A DNA stretch of 64,000 nucleotides from Streptomyces sp. NBC_01723 (GCF_036246005.1 NZ_CP109171.1:5568001-5632000), one strand, 5' to 3'. Positions 38,057-49,102 are shown, counted from the first letter of the stretch. Notes: generated by a model not told the origin, from the sequence alone. Made by a program: numbers and translations.

Positions 38057-38086
38057 ATCCTAGCCCCTTCATGTCTCTGAGTGACA
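38057..38086 (-). promoter_or_regulatory. SDR promoter with overlapping TetR operator candidate
   Basis: On the minus strand TAGGAT (38062-38057) is a good minus-10 box. The near-perfect 15-bp palindrome TGTCTCTGAGTGACA (38072-38086, one mismatched pair) covers where the minus-35 box falls; a TetR dimer there would block RNA polymerase. The TetR gene starts 31 bp beyond. Confidence 0.6.
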
Positions 38087-38117
38087 GAAAGTTGTGGCGA
38101 CCGGAACGGGAGGGAGA

Positions 38118-38786
38118 ATGGACGCGGCATCGACGACCACAGGGGCCGGAGGACAGATGACCGCAGCCAGCGGACGGACCGGACGGCCGCCGTTGACCGA
38201 GGAGCGGAAGACCGCCATCCGGCTGGAGATCGCCAGGGCGGCGGTCGACCTGTTCGTCGCCCAAGGTGTGGCCGCGACCACCGGAGAGCAGATCGGACGG
38301 GCGGTCGGTGTCTCGGCCCGCACCGTCTGGCGCTACTTCCCCACCAAGGAGAGCTGCGTACGGCCGCTGCTGGCGACCGGCGTCGACACGATCGCCGAGG
38401 CCCTGCGGCACTGGGAACGCGGACGCCCCCTGCCGGACGCCTTCGGCCAGTTGTGGGCCGACGACGACGCCGCCCTGCCCGGCCCCGACGTCGGCGCCCT
38501 GCTCCGCCTGGCCCGGACCGAGGCGGGGTTGCGCGCCGTCTGGCTGCAGACCCACGACGAGGCCGAACCCGTCTTCGCACGGGCCCTCGCCGAGCGGGCC
38601 GGACTCCCCGCCGACGACGTACGGCCGGCCGTCTGGGCCGCCATGCTCAACGCCGCCCTGCGCGCGGCGGTCGAGCACCACGCCTTTCGCCCAGCCGGTC
38701 AGGGCGCCGACGCCGCGTCCGCGCGGGCGGATCTGGCGACGACCCTGCGGACCGCGCTCGCCGTCGCGGCGGCCGGAATCGTCTGA
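38118..38786 (+). CDS. TetR-family regulator, divergent from the SDR
   Basis: Repressor of about 222 residues; HTH at TTGEQIGRAVGVSARTVWRY, C-terminal domain of unknown ligand. Two starts have good ribosome sites: ATG 38118 (GGGAGG) and ATG 38157 (GGAGG at 4 nt, 209 residues); I list the longer. The divergent arrangement with the SDR and the palindrome between them is the standard local-repressor layout, so it probably controls the SDR and itself. It ends about 200 bp before the EACC1-caspase-kinase operon, which is transcribed in the same direction. Confidence 0.88.
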   Translation: MDAASTTTGAGGQMTAASGRTGRPPLTEERKTAIRLEIARAAVDLFVAQGVAATTGEQIGRAVGVSARTVWRYFPTKESCVRPLLATGVDTIAEALRHWERGRPLPDAFGQLWADDDAALPGPDVGALLRLARTEAGLRAVWLQTHDEAEPVFARALAERAGLPADDVRPAVWAAMLNAALRAAVEHHAFRPAGQGADAASARADLATTLRTALAVAAAGIV

Positions 38787-38991
38787 CACGGCGGGCAGCA
38801 TTTTCAACGGAGCCCTGCTGCTGCGGAGAGGCTCCACCCAGAAGGTCTCGGGTCTGCCGCCTGCCTCGATCGGCTGCTTCTCGGCACCCCATGATTCGCG
38901 AAGTGGCACACTGATGTGAGGAAGAGCACACGGGGGGCCGCCTGTCCGCGGGCCCGATGAGAAAAGGCGTGCGGTGGAGAGGCGGTTTGCC

Positions 38992-39417
38992 ATGCGATCC
39001 CTGCTGGCGGTGGACGGCTCCGAAGGTCCCGACTCCCTTGCGGACCTCAGAGATTGGCTCAGCGACGAGGCACTGTTGCGTGGACGCGTGCACGTTCCGC
39101 CGTCCGCACCCGGTGCGGGCGAACTGGGCGCCTGGAGCGACACCCTCATCGTGGCGGTCGGCGCCGGAGGCGCACTGACGGCACTGGCCAGGGCGGTTGC
39201 GGTGTACGTGCGCCAGCCGCGCCGCAGCACAGTACGGGTCAAAGTGGTCGCCCCCGACGGAGCGCGTACGGAACTGACGGTTCAACACGCGAAGAACCTC
39301 GACGAGGTCGAGAACCTGCTGCGCACGGCCCTGCATGCGGACCCGGATGCAGGCAGGGAGGCTGTCTCTGGTGGAGCCGCCCCCGCTCTCGGTGGGGCGT
39401 CCGAAGCGGAGAGCTGA
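38992..39417 (+). CDS. EACC1 (effector-associated constant component 1) domain protein
   Basis: A 141-residue protein matching the EACC1 family, a component found next to caspase-like, kinase and NTPase genes in predicted actinobacterial conflict systems; its molecular role is unknown. The recognisable pattern is SLLAVDGSEGPDSLADLRDW at the start, then the L-R-G-R-V ... P-G-E-L-G block, an amphipathic IVAVGAGGALTALARAVAVYV helix, a basic Arg-rich strand and a hydrophobic C-terminal helix (VENLLRTAL), with a disordered Ala/Gly tail. ATG at 38992 has GAGAGG 9 nt upstream; a GTG at 38974 is possible. The caspase gene starts 3 bases after this stop codon, so the two are co-translated. First gene of a three-gene operon. 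Confidence 0.8.
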   Translation: MRSLLAVDGSEGPDSLADLRDWLSDEALLRGRVHVPPSAPGAGELGAWSDTLIVAVGAGGALTALARAVAVYVRQPRRSTVRVKVVAPDGARTELTVQHAKNLDEVENLLRTALHADPDAGREAVSGGAAPALGGASEAES

Positions 39418-39419
39418 CC

Positions 39420-41339
39420 ATGATGCGCCCACCCGACCCGGCTCGTTCACGCGCTGTTCTGGTCGGCACAGCGGAGTACACCGAGGATGCCCTGCTGCCC
39501 GTCGTCTCGGCCGTACGCAACAACGTCCGCGATCTTCAGCGACTGCTCACCGCAGGCCGGCCAGGGGCCTTCTCCACGGAATCCACCCGGATGGTTCTGG
39601 ACCCGGCCACGCCGAGAGATCTCGGACTGCCGCTGCTGGAGGCCGCGCGCCAGGCCGAAGACGTCTTTCTCGTCTACTACGCGGGGCACGGACTGATCGG
39701 CCACGAGCGGCGGGAGTTGTATCTCGGACTGTCCAAGTCCGTCAGCGAGGCACCGTCGTTCACGGCCTTCCCGTTCCAGGGAATCCGCGAGGCGTTTCTG
39801 GCCACTCCGGCGCGCAACCGGGTGCTCATCCTCGACTGCTGTTTCTCCGGACGCGCCATCACAGGTGGGCTGTCCGGAAGGTACGAGCCGCTCATCGACC
39901 AGATGGAGATCACTGGCACCTATACGCTGACGTCGGCAGCCGCCAACGAACCGGCCCGCTTCGAAGACGGCGAACGGCATACCGCGTTCACTGGTGAACT
40001 GTTGCTCACACTGCGGGACGGCATTCCCACCACGTCCTCGACCGACGTCACACTGGGTGCTTTGTTCCGGCACCTCAAGCGGGTGCTGCCGGCCAAGGGT
40101 TTACCGGAGCCCCAGCAATGCGGCACGGACACCGCAGAGTTCCTGATTCTGACCCGGCCCCGCCCGGGTCCCAGACGGGGACCGGTCACCGAGGCCGAGG
40201 TCGGTGGGCCTCCCGGCAACCGGGAAGGGCTGCTGGCCCGCTGGGACCTCGGCCGCCGCCGTGGCGAGGCAGGCCAGACCGGCGAGGCCATGCGTCTGCT
40301 GAACGAAGTGCTGCCAGATCTCACCAGGACGCTGGGGCCGGACGATCCGGTCACCCTCGTCGGGCGGATCAACCTCGCCTACTGGACCGGGCGAGAGGGC
40401 GACACCGACGAGGCGCTCAGGCTGTCCACCGCCGCCGTCGGCGACATGACGCGCGTGCTCGGTCCGCACCACCGCGCCACACTTGTGGGCCAGAGTCAAC
40501 TCGCGCATTGGATAGGTGAGTCGGGGAGACACAAGGAGGCGTTGAGGCGCACCACCTCAGTCCTGACCGACCTTGTGCGTGTCCTGGGCCCCGACGACCG
40601 CGAGACCCTCATCGGGCGTGCCCGGCTGGCTCGTTGGACCGGGGAGTCCAGTGACCCGTCCGCGGCGGCGCGGCTGACCGATGAACTCGTACCGGATCTG
40701 TCCCGCGTCCTGGGCGCGGAGGACCGGGAGACCTTCACCGGGCGTCTGAACCTGGCCCAGTGGACGGGCCGGGCCGGTGAGAGCAAGCGTGCCATACGCC
40801 TGCTCACGGAGCTGGTGCCCGACGTGTCCTGGGCCCTGGGACCCGATGATCGGCACGCCCTTCTCAGCCGCTCGCGACTGGCCCACTGGTCGGGCGCCGC
40901 GGGACGGCGGCGCCGGGCACGGCGGCTGTTCGCCGCCGCCGTACCGGATCTCGAGCGGGTACTGGGGCCCGACGACCGCGAGACCCTCCTCGCACGCAGC
41001 CAGCTCGCCCACTGGACCGGGGAGACGGGGGAAGCCGCGGAAGCGGTGCGCATATTCGTCCTGCTGGTGAGCGACATCGCCTGGGTCCTCGGTTCCGATG
41101 ACAGGGCCACGCTGGTCAGCAGGGCGCGGCTGGCCCACTGGACTGCGGTACAGGGTGAGGTGGGTGACGCCATTCGCCAATTTCACGCGGTTCTGCCGGA
41201 TCTCAACCGCATACTGGGCCCGGACGCTCCCGAGACGGTCGAGAATCGCGCGCTGCTGGCCTTCTGGCGCAAGAAGGCGGACCGGCGGCTCAAGGAGCAG
41301 ATCTTCTACGGCACCGGGCCCCGTGGAGGCTCGCCGTGA
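39420..41339 (+). CDS. Caspase-like (C14) protease with seven 42-residue repeats; contains a TTA codon
   Basis: Predicted Cys protease effector, 639 residues. N-terminal caspase-like domain (about 10-245) with the dyad His90 (FLVYYAGHG) and Cys141 (LILDCCFSG); then a short linker, and from about residue 298 seven exact-length 42-residue repeats plus a partial eighth, each built on (V/L)PDLxRVLGPDDRxTL ... LAxWTGExG, a TPR-like helical hairpin that may sense or bind partners. It starts 3 bases after the EACC1 stop (ATG 39420 or 39423, SD CGGAG), and its end overlaps the kinase start (GTGA). Codon 228 is TTA (40101-40103), so translation probably needs the bldA tRNA. No signal peptide or membrane segment; cytoplasmic. 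Substrate unknown. Confidence 0.85.
   Translation: MMRPPDPARSRAVLVGTAEYTEDALLPVVSAVRNNVRDLQRLLTAGRPGAFSTESTRMVLDPATPRDLGLPLLEAARQAEDVFLVYYAGHGLIGHERRELYLGLSKSVSEAPSFTAFPFQGIREAFLATPARNRVLILDCCFSGRAITGGLSGRYEPLIDQMEITGTYTLTSAAANEPARFEDGERHTAFTGELLLTLRDGIPTTSSTDVTLGALFRHLKRVLPAKGLPEPQQCGTDTAEFLILTRPRPGPRRGPVTEAEVGGPPGNREGLLARWDLGRRRGEAGQTGEAMRLLNEVLPDLTRTLGPDDPVTLVGRINLAYWTGREGDTDEALRLSTAAVGDMTRVLGPHHRATLVGQSQLAHWIGESGRHKEALRRTTSVLTDLVRVLGPDDRETLIGRARLARWTGESSDPSAAARLTDELVPDLSRVLGAEDRETFTGRLNLAQWTGRAGESKRAIRLLTELVPDVSWALGPDDRHALLSRSRLAHWSGAAGRRRRARRLFAAAVPDLERVLGPDDRETLLARSQLAHWTGETGEAAEAVRIFVLLVSDIAWVLGSDDRATLVSRARLAHWTAVQGEVGDAIRQFHAVLPDLNRILGPDAPETVENRALLAFWRKKADRRLKEQIFYGTGPRGGSP
40311..41192 (+). 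repeat. Seven tandem 126-bp (42-codon) coding repeats
   Basis: Within the caspase gene, seven units of exactly 126 bp follow one another; an eighth partial unit begins at 41193. Units have diverged in sequence but share the LGPDDRxTL and LAHWTG cores, so they are old at DNA level while the period is strictly kept. Confidence 0.8.
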
Positions 41340-42691
41340 ATCGATGGGAAATGGACGGCGTACGGGAGGGGCGGGGGGCCGGCCCTGGAGTCGGATCCGC
41401 TCTGGAGAGTTCGGATCCTGCGTGGATCGGCCCCTACCGACTGATCGGCCGACTGGGGTCCGGAGGCATGGGCAAGGTCTATCTCGGCCGCTCCCGCACG
41501 GGGCACCTGGCTGCGGTCAAGGTGTTGCACGACGCGTTCGCGCAGGACCGGGAGTTCCGTACCCGCTTCGAGCGCGAAATGGCCGCGGTGTCGCGGGTCA
41601 GCGGTCATTTCACCGCTGCCGTCCTGACGTCGTCCGACATGGGCGAAGAGCGTCTGTGGATGGCGACCCAGTACGTTCCAGGGCCCTCCCTGAACCAGGC
41701 GGTTTCCGCGTTCGGGCCGTTGGCCCCGCCGACACTGCTGGCCCTGTGGCTGGGGTTGCTCGGCGCGTTGGAGTCGATCCATGCGGTGGGCATCGTGCAC
41801 CGCGACCTCAAACCGTCGAACGTACTGCTCGCAGACGACGGCCCTAGACTGATCGACTTCGGAGTCTCCGCCATCACCGACGAGACCAGACTCACCCGTA
41901 CGGGAATGGTCGTCGGAACCCCTGGATACATAGCGCCGGAACAGTTGCAGGGCGGCGAGTCGGGACCCCCGAGCGATGTGTTCCTCTTGGCGTGCACGCT
42001 GATGTACGCCGCGACGGGTGCCGCCCCGTTCGAGGGGGCGGACCCGCTGGGGGTGATGTATCGGGTCGTCCATGACGAACCCGACCTCAGCCGTGTGCCG
42101 GACCAGATCGCCTCACTGATCCGCCCCTGCCTCCACAAGGATCCACTGTCCCGGCCCTCGATCACCGAGCTGATCAACATGCTGCCCGCAGCGGAGACGG
42201 ACGAGGTGTCCCGGCTGCTGGCCCATGGCAGGTGGCTGCCCGAGGTCATCCGGCGCCAGACGGAGGAACACGCGGGAAAGGTCTTCGAACGGGACGATAT
42301 GCGCCCGTCCGCCCTGCCCGCGGCGGACCCGGGTCATCACGAGGACGGCGAGCGCGACTCTCACACCGGGACGTTCTCCCAGCAACCACGGTCGCAGCCG
42401 GACCCGAGATCGCAACAGGACCACACCATCATCCTGGGCGGTGACGCCCCTGTGCGCGAGCCGGTCCCGGAGCCTCCGACCGTGCCTGCCAACAGTGTGG
42501 CCGGACCTCGGAACGGCAGTCCGCCAGGCTCCCCAGTCCCTTATGAGGCCGACGGTCCAGAGCTCGATCCGGCGAACGACATGTCCTTGCGGACCCACAC
42601 GGTCCCCCTGCCCGCGGACCTGCCACCGCTGCCGCGGATCCCGCGCCGCTCCTGGCGCCGCTGGCTGCCGGGCCGACACGGTACGCGTTGA
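41336..42691 (+). CDS. Soluble Ser/Thr protein kinase of the EACC1-caspase operon
   Basis: Hanks-type kinase, 451 residues. Kinase domain about 28-290: glycine loop GRLGSGGMGKVY, AAVKVL lysine, HRDLKPSN catalytic loop, DFG, and GTPGYIAPE activation end. The C-terminal 150 residues are Pro/Gln/Ser/Asp-rich and end in a basic, Trp-containing tail (RRSWRRWLPGRHG); no transmembrane helix or PASTA domain is seen, unlike PknB. GTG at 41336 overlaps the caspase stop (GTGA) and has GTGGAGG 6 nt upstream, inside the caspase gene, indicating coupled translation. It probably regulates, or is regulated by, the protease; the direction of signalling cannot be read from sequence. Confidence 0.9.
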   Translation: MNRWEMDGVREGRGAGPGVGSALESSDPAWIGPYRLIGRLGSGGMGKVYLGRSRTGHLAAVKVLHDAFAQDREFRTRFEREMAAVSRVSGHFTAAVLTSSDMGEERLWMATQYVPGPSLNQAVSAFGPLAPPTLLALWLGLLGALESIHAVGIVHRDLKPSNVLLADDGPRLIDFGVSAITDETRLTRTGMVVGTPGYIAPEQLQGGESGPPSDVFLLACTLMYAATGAAPFEGADPLGVMYRVVHDEPDLSRVPDQIASLIRPCLHKDPLSRPSITELINMLPAAETDEVSRLLAHGRWLPEVIRRQTEEHAGKVFERDDMRPSALPAADPGHHEDGERDSHTGTFSQQPRSQPDPRSQQDHTIILGGDAPVREPVPEPPTVPANSVAGPRNGSPPGSPVPYEADGPELDPANDMSLRTHTVPLPADLPPLPRIPRRSWRRWLPGRHGTR

Positions 42692-42746
42692 CCGTAGCGG
42701 AATTCCCGAAGTCAGGGGCGTGAACGCGCTGGTCAGGGCCCTCTGC

Positions 42747-44114
<1,368 letters not shown>

Positions 44115-44162
44115 GGGGGTCTCCTCAGAACGGGGGTGGTGCAGAGGGTGGTGCTTCGGGGC

Positions 44163-44199
44163 GGGGCGCCGGACTCGCTTGTGGCGGGCGCGGCGCCCC
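44163..44199 (-). terminator. Intercistronic hairpin between glyA and sdaA
   Basis: 8-bp perfect arms (44163-44170 with 44192-44199) and a 21-nt interior with some further pairing; may attenuate read-through into sdaA. Confidence 0.4.
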
Positions 44200-44212
44200 G
44201 ATCACGCGGTGT

Positions 44213-45490
44213 CTACTTGTTCAGACCCGGGTACAGCGGGTGCTTGTCGGCCAGGGCCTTCACCCGGGCCGCCAGCGCCTCGGCGTCGGCGGCCCCGAAG
44301 GGAGAGGGCGCCTTCAGTGCCTCGGCGATCACGTCCGCGACCTCGGCGAAGTCCTCGGCCGTGAAGCCGCGGGTCGCCAGGGCCGGCGTACCGATGCGCA
44401 GCCCGGAGGTCACCATCGGCGGACGCGGGTCGTTCGGGACGGCGTTGCGGTTGACCGTGATGCCGACCTCGTGGAGGCGGTCCTCGGCCTGCTGGCCGTC
44501 CAGCTCGGAGTCGCGCAGGTCGACCAGGACCAGGTGGACGTCCGTGCCACCGGTCAGGACCGACACGCCCGCCGCCTTCGCGTCGTCCCGCACCAGGCGC
44601 TCGGCAAGGATGCGGGCACCCTCCAGCGTACGGGTCTGGCGCTCCTTGAAGTCCTCGCTCGCGGCGACCTTGAAGGCGACGGCCTTGGCGGCGACCACGT
44701 GCTCCAGCGGTCCACCCTGCTGACCGGGGAAGACCGCAGAGTTGATCTTCTTGGCCAGCTCGGCCGTGGAGAGGATCACACCGCCGCGCGGGCCGCCCAG
44801 CGTCTTGTGCGTGGTGGTCGTCACGACGTGCGCGTGCGGCACCGGGTTCGGGTGCAGGCCCGCCGCGACCAGACCGGCGAAGTGCGCCATGTCGACCATG
44901 AGGTACGCGCCGACCTCGTCCGCGACCTTGCGGAAGGCGGCGAAGTCCAGCTGACGCGGGTAGGCGGACCAGCCGGCGACGATCAGCTTCGGCCTGCTCT
45001 CCTTGGCGAGCCGCTCCACCTCGGCCATGTCGACCTGGCCGTCGTCACCGACGTGGTACGGGACGACGTTGTAGAGCTTGCCGGAGAAGTTGATCTTCAT
45101 GCCGTGGGTCAGGTGCCCGCCGTGGGCGAGGTTCAGACCCATGATCGTGTCGCCGGGCTTGAGCAGCGCGAACATCGCGGCGGCGTTGGCCTGGGCGCCG
45201 GAGTGCGGCTGCACGTTGGCGTGCTCGGCGCCGAAGAGCGCCTTGACCCGGTCGATGGCGATCTGCTCGACCACGTCGACGTGCTCGCAGCCGCCGTAGT
45301 AGCGGCGGCCGGGGTAGCCCTCGGCGTACTTGTTGGTCAGGACCGAGCCCTGGGCCTCCATGACCGCGACGGGCGCGAAGTTCTCGGAGGCGATCATCTC
45401 CAGGGTGGACTGCTGGCGGTCCAGCTCGGCGTCGACGGCGGCGGCGACGTCGGGGTCGAGCTCGTGCAGGGGTGTGTTCAGAAGCGACAT
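44213..45490 (-). CDS. glyA: Serine hydroxymethyltransferase
   Basis: PLP enzyme interconverting serine + THF and glycine + 5,10-methylene-THF. 425 residues with all family hallmarks: [35 protein letters not shown] and the PLP-lysine motif [14 protein letters not shown] (Lys229). ATG at 45490; AGGAG lies about 12 nt upstream, just beyond the gcvH stop (14 bp gap), so the genes are co-transcribed. In this operon it takes up the one-carbon units produced by the glycine cleavage system to build serine, which SdaA then degrades. Confidence 0.97.
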   Translation of the reverse strand: MSLLNTPLHELDPDVAAAVDAELDRQQSTLEMIASENFAPVAVMEAQGSVLTNKYAEGYPGRRYYGGCEHVDVVEQIAIDRVKALFGAEHANVQPHSGAQANAAAMFALLKPGDTIMGLNLAHGGHLTHGMKINFSGKLYNVVPYHVGDDGQVDMAEVERLAKESRPKLIVAGWSAYPRQLDFAAFRKVADEVGAYLMVDMAHFAGLVAAGLHPNPVPHAHVVTTTTHKTLGGPRGGVILSTAELAKKINSAVFPGQQGGPLEHVVAAKAVAFKVAASEDFKERQTRTLEGARILAERLVRDDAKAAGVSVLTGGTDVHLVLVDLRDSELDGQQAEDRLHEVGITVNRNAVPNDPRPPMVTSGLRIGTPALATRGFTAEDFAEVADVIAEALKAPSPFGAADAEALAARVKALADKHPLYPGLNK

Positions 45491-45504
45491 GCGTCCGTGA
45501 CTCC

Positions 45505-45882
45505 TCAGGCGCCGGCGAATGCGGTGTACTCGTCGGCGGAGAGCAGGTCGCCCGGCTCGTCCGTGACCCGGACCTTGAACAGCCAGCCGCCCTCGAAGGG
45601 GGCGCTGTTCACCAGCGACGGGTCGTTGACGACGTCCTCGTTGATCTCGGTGACCTCACCGGAGACGGGGGAGTACAGGTCGGAGACGGACTTGGTCGAC
45701 TCCAGTTCGCCGCAGGTCTCGCCCGCGGACACCGAGTCGCCGACCTCGGGAAGCTGCACGAAGACGACGTCACCGAGCGCGTTGGCCGCGTGCTCCGTGA
45801 TGCCGACCGTCGAGGCGCCGTCCTCGGCGGCCGACAGCCACTCGTGCTCCTTGCTGTAGCGCAGCTGCTGGGGGTTGCTCAT
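45505..45882 (-). CDS. gcvH: Glycine cleavage system H protein
   Basis: Lipoyl carrier of the glycine cleavage complex, shuttling the aminomethyl group from P protein to T protein. 125 residues; lipoyl site Lys64 in [13 protein letters not shown], with the usual [12 protein letters not shown] upstream. ATG at 45882 with AGGAG about 10 nt upstream. Second gene of the riboswitch operon, 111 bp after gcvT. The P and L proteins are not in this operon. Confidence 0.96.
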   Translation of the reverse strand: MSNPQQLRYSKEHEWLSAAEDGASTVGITEHAANALGDVVFVQLPEVGDSVSAGETCGELESTKSVSDLYSPVSGEVTEINEDVVNDPSLVNSAPFEGGWLFKVRVTDEPGDLLSADEYTAFAGA

Positions 45883-45993
45883 GGCCTGAATTCTCCTGTA
45901 CGCGGGTGACTGCTGATGAATGGGGGGACTGCTGACACTGCCGTTGAGCAGCAAGGACACGCGCGGGGGTCGGTGGCCCTCCGCCCTCAGTGT

Positions 45994-47127
<1,134 letters not shown>

Positions 47128-47177
47128 CGGTCGGTCGTCTCCCAGGACAGGACGGCACGGGCGAGGTCGGTCCTCCC

Positions 47178-47377
47178 CATCTGTCATCGGAACCTGAGAG
47201 GTTCGCCACGACCACCGGAGTACGGCGATCAGGGCTTGCACCTTGGGTGGGGCAGCCGTCGGACGGCGGCCCGCTTTTCAGATGTGCCTCGCCCGCGCGG
47301 TAACGGGGGCCTGAGAGATTCAAGGGAGGGACTTGCTCCTTCGGCGCCCCGGCGTGGCCGGGGACTCTCCCGCGCGG
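47178..47377 (-). promoter_or_regulatory. Tandem glycine riboswitch upstream of gcvT
   Basis: The minus-strand leader of gcvT contains both glycine aptamers. Aptamer 1 (about 47377-47293): GCGCGGGAGAG stem, CCGAAGGAGCAA core (47344-47333) and CTCTCAGG (47317-47310). Aptamer 2 (about 47284-47178): CATCTG stem, CCCAAGGTGCAA core (47247-47236), CCTCTCAGG (47201-47193) and closing CAGATG. The linker is under 10 nt, as expected for cooperative folding. About 50 nt lie between aptamer 2 and the gcvT ATG, with GGGGAGGA right after the aptamer, so control could be of translation or anti-termination; no U-rich terminator is visible. Confidence 0.92.
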
Positions 47378-47560
47378 ATTCAAACGGCCGGTATGCAGTT
47401 GGCGCCGCCATCATTGCACGACCGGCCGATTCGTGGCAGACCGTGATCTGTAACCGGCTTGTGGCAGTAAGCGAACGAAATCGCGAGACCTGCGCATTAC
47501 CTTCTCTTTACACTCGACGGGGATGGGAACTCGTGAACCGCCCCAGGGGAGACGATCACG
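47378..47560. promoter_or_regulatory. Divergent promoter region, riboswitch operon / P-loop gene
   Basis: The gene-free stretch 47128-47560 is filled by the riboswitch on its left; the remaining 183 bp must hold both promoters. TACACT at 47509-47514 is a possible minus-10 for the rightward gene. No clear boxes for gcvT were recognised. Confidence 0.35.
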
Positions 47561-48229
47561 GTGAACAGGACCACGGCCTACGCCACGACCTCGGGCCTCG
47601 CGCTGCCCGAGCAGCCCTCCGCCCCGGCCCCGCAGTCGTGCGCCGAGCGGCCCGCGGCCGTCGTCCGCGACCTGCGCGAGCGGGACGGGCACAGCCCGCA
47701 CGCCCTGCTCTTCGGACCCCGGGACCTGGTGGTGATCACCGGCCTGCCCGGCAGTGGCAAGTCCACCCTGATGGCGCGCACCGTGCGCGGCCCGCGCATC
47801 GACTCCCAGGACACCCGCGACCGCTGGGAGCGCCGCATGCCGGGCTTCCTGCCGTACGCGCTCTACCGCCCCCTGGTCCGCCTCGCCCACTACGCGGGGC
47901 TCCGCAAGGCGCTGCGCTCCGGCGAGGGCGTCGTCGTGCACGACTGCGGCACACAGTCCTGGGTGCGCGGCTGGCTGGCCCGGGAGGCCCGCCGCCGCGA
48001 CGGCACCCTGCACCTGCTGCTCCTCGACGTCGGCGTCGACCAGGCCCTGGCCGGGCAGCGCGAGCGCGGCCGCGGCGTCTCGCGGTACGCGTTCCTGCGG
48101 CACCGCGCGGCCAACTCCCGCCTGCTGCACGCCGTGACCGGGGGCGCCCTGCCGGCCGGCTGCACCTCGGCGATCGTGCTGGACCGGGCGGCCGCTAACG
48201 CCCTCCGCCGCATCGCCTTCACCGGATGA
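47561..48229 (+). CDS. P-loop kinase-like ATPase
   Basis: A 222-residue cytoplasmic protein with a Walker A (VVITGLPGSGKST, near residue 62) and a nucleotide/polynucleotide-kinase-like layout: hydrophobic strand before the P-loop, DSQDTRDRWE after it (position of the acceptor-site Asp), VVVHDCGTQSWVRGWL, and a lid-like Arg-rich helix. It resembles zeta-toxin/chloramphenicol-phosphotransferase-like P-loop kinases, but the substrate cannot be named. GTG at 47561 with GGGGAG 9 nt upstream. Divergent from the glycine operon. Confidence 0.75.
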   Translation: MNRTTAYATTSGLALPEQPSAPAPQSCAERPAAVVRDLRERDGHSPHALLFGPRDLVVITGLPGSGKSTLMARTVRGPRIDSQDTRDRWERRMPGFLPYALYRPLVRLAHYAGLRKALRSGEGVVVHDCGTQSWVRGWLAREARRRDGTLHLLLLDVGVDQALAGQRERGRGVSRYAFLRHRAANSRLLHAVTGGALPAGCTSAIVLDRAAANALRRIAFTG

Positions 48230-48303
48230 CGGACCGCGGGGAGCCGGGTCGGACGGGTTAGCCTTTTCAGCCAATACAGCGGTACCAGGCAGGCGGTAGG
48301 CAG

Positions 48304-49080
48304 ATGGACTTCCCCGGGTTCCCGGCACAGGCACACCCCCACCCGCACGGCGGTTGGCCCGGCAACGAGCTGGAGGAGGTGCTCTCCGCCTCCCTCGGCG
48401 TACCGGGCGCCGGCGGGCGGATCGTGGAGGTGCTCGGCCGCAGTGTCCTCTGGGTCCCCCTGCCGAACGGCGGCGGCCCGCACAGCGGCCCCCTCGACCT
48501 GCCCTCCCTGGAGATCGACGGCCAGGCGTACGTGCCGGTGTTCAGCTCCGAGGAGCAGCTCCGCCAGGTCGCCGGGGCGCAGATGGCGTACACCGTCGCC
48601 CCCGCCGCGGAGTTCGCCCGCGGTCTGCCCCCGCAGATCGGCATCGCCGTGAACCCCGAGGGCGTGGTCGGCATCCCGCTGCCGCCGCCCGCCGTGGCCG
48701 AGCTGTGCCGGGCCGGCCGCACCCCGCTGGACGGGCCCGCGTCCGGCGGCCGGGTCCGCCTCTTCGAGCCGGACTGGCAGGACGACCCGGTGGACTTCCT
48801 CGCCGCGGCCTCCGCAGAGTTCGCCGCCACCGGCGTGGTGCGCACCGCCCGCCGCTGCCTGGCCGCCGTCGAGACCGCCGACCCGACCCTGTTCGTCGGC
48901 GTCGAACTCACCCACTGGGAGGGCGACGCCCGCGCCCTCCCCCTGGACGCCCTGGGCCGCGCCCTCACCGCCGCCCCGCCGACGTGGCCGGTCAACCTGG
49001 TCCTCCTGGAGGCCGCCCAGGACCCGGTCTGCGACTGGATGAGGGAAAGGGTCCGCCCCTTCTACGACCGGGACTTGTAA
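48304..49080 (+). CDS. SseB-family protein (enhanced serine sensitivity), copy 1
   Basis: A 258-residue protein with an N-terminal SseB domain (ELEEVLSASLGVPGAGG through YVPVFSSEEQLRQV and GIAVNPEG) and a C-terminal SseB_C-like part (CLAAVETADPTLFVGVEL ... MRERVRPFYDRDL). SseB in E. coli was named because extra copies make cells serine-sensitive; the biochemical role is not known. ATG at 48304 has only a weak AGG upstream. It lies beside genes for glycine cleavage and serine deamination and is followed by a second SseB-type gene, which makes a link to serine/glycine homeostasis plausible but unproved. Confidence 0.82.
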   Translation: MDFPGFPAQAHPHPHGGWPGNELEEVLSASLGVPGAGGRIVEVLGRSVLWVPLPNGGGPHSGPLDLPSLEIDGQAYVPVFSSEEQLRQVAGAQMAYTVAPAAEFARGLPPQIGIAVNPEGVVGIPLPPPAVAELCRAGRTPLDGPASGGRVRLFEPDWQDDPVDFLAAASAEFAATGVVRTARRCLAAVETADPTLFVGVELTHWEGDARALPLDALGRALTAAPPTWPVNLVLLEAAQDPVCDWMRERVRPFYDRDL

Positions 49081-49102
49081 ACGCCGGTCAGGGCAGCCAA
49101 CC

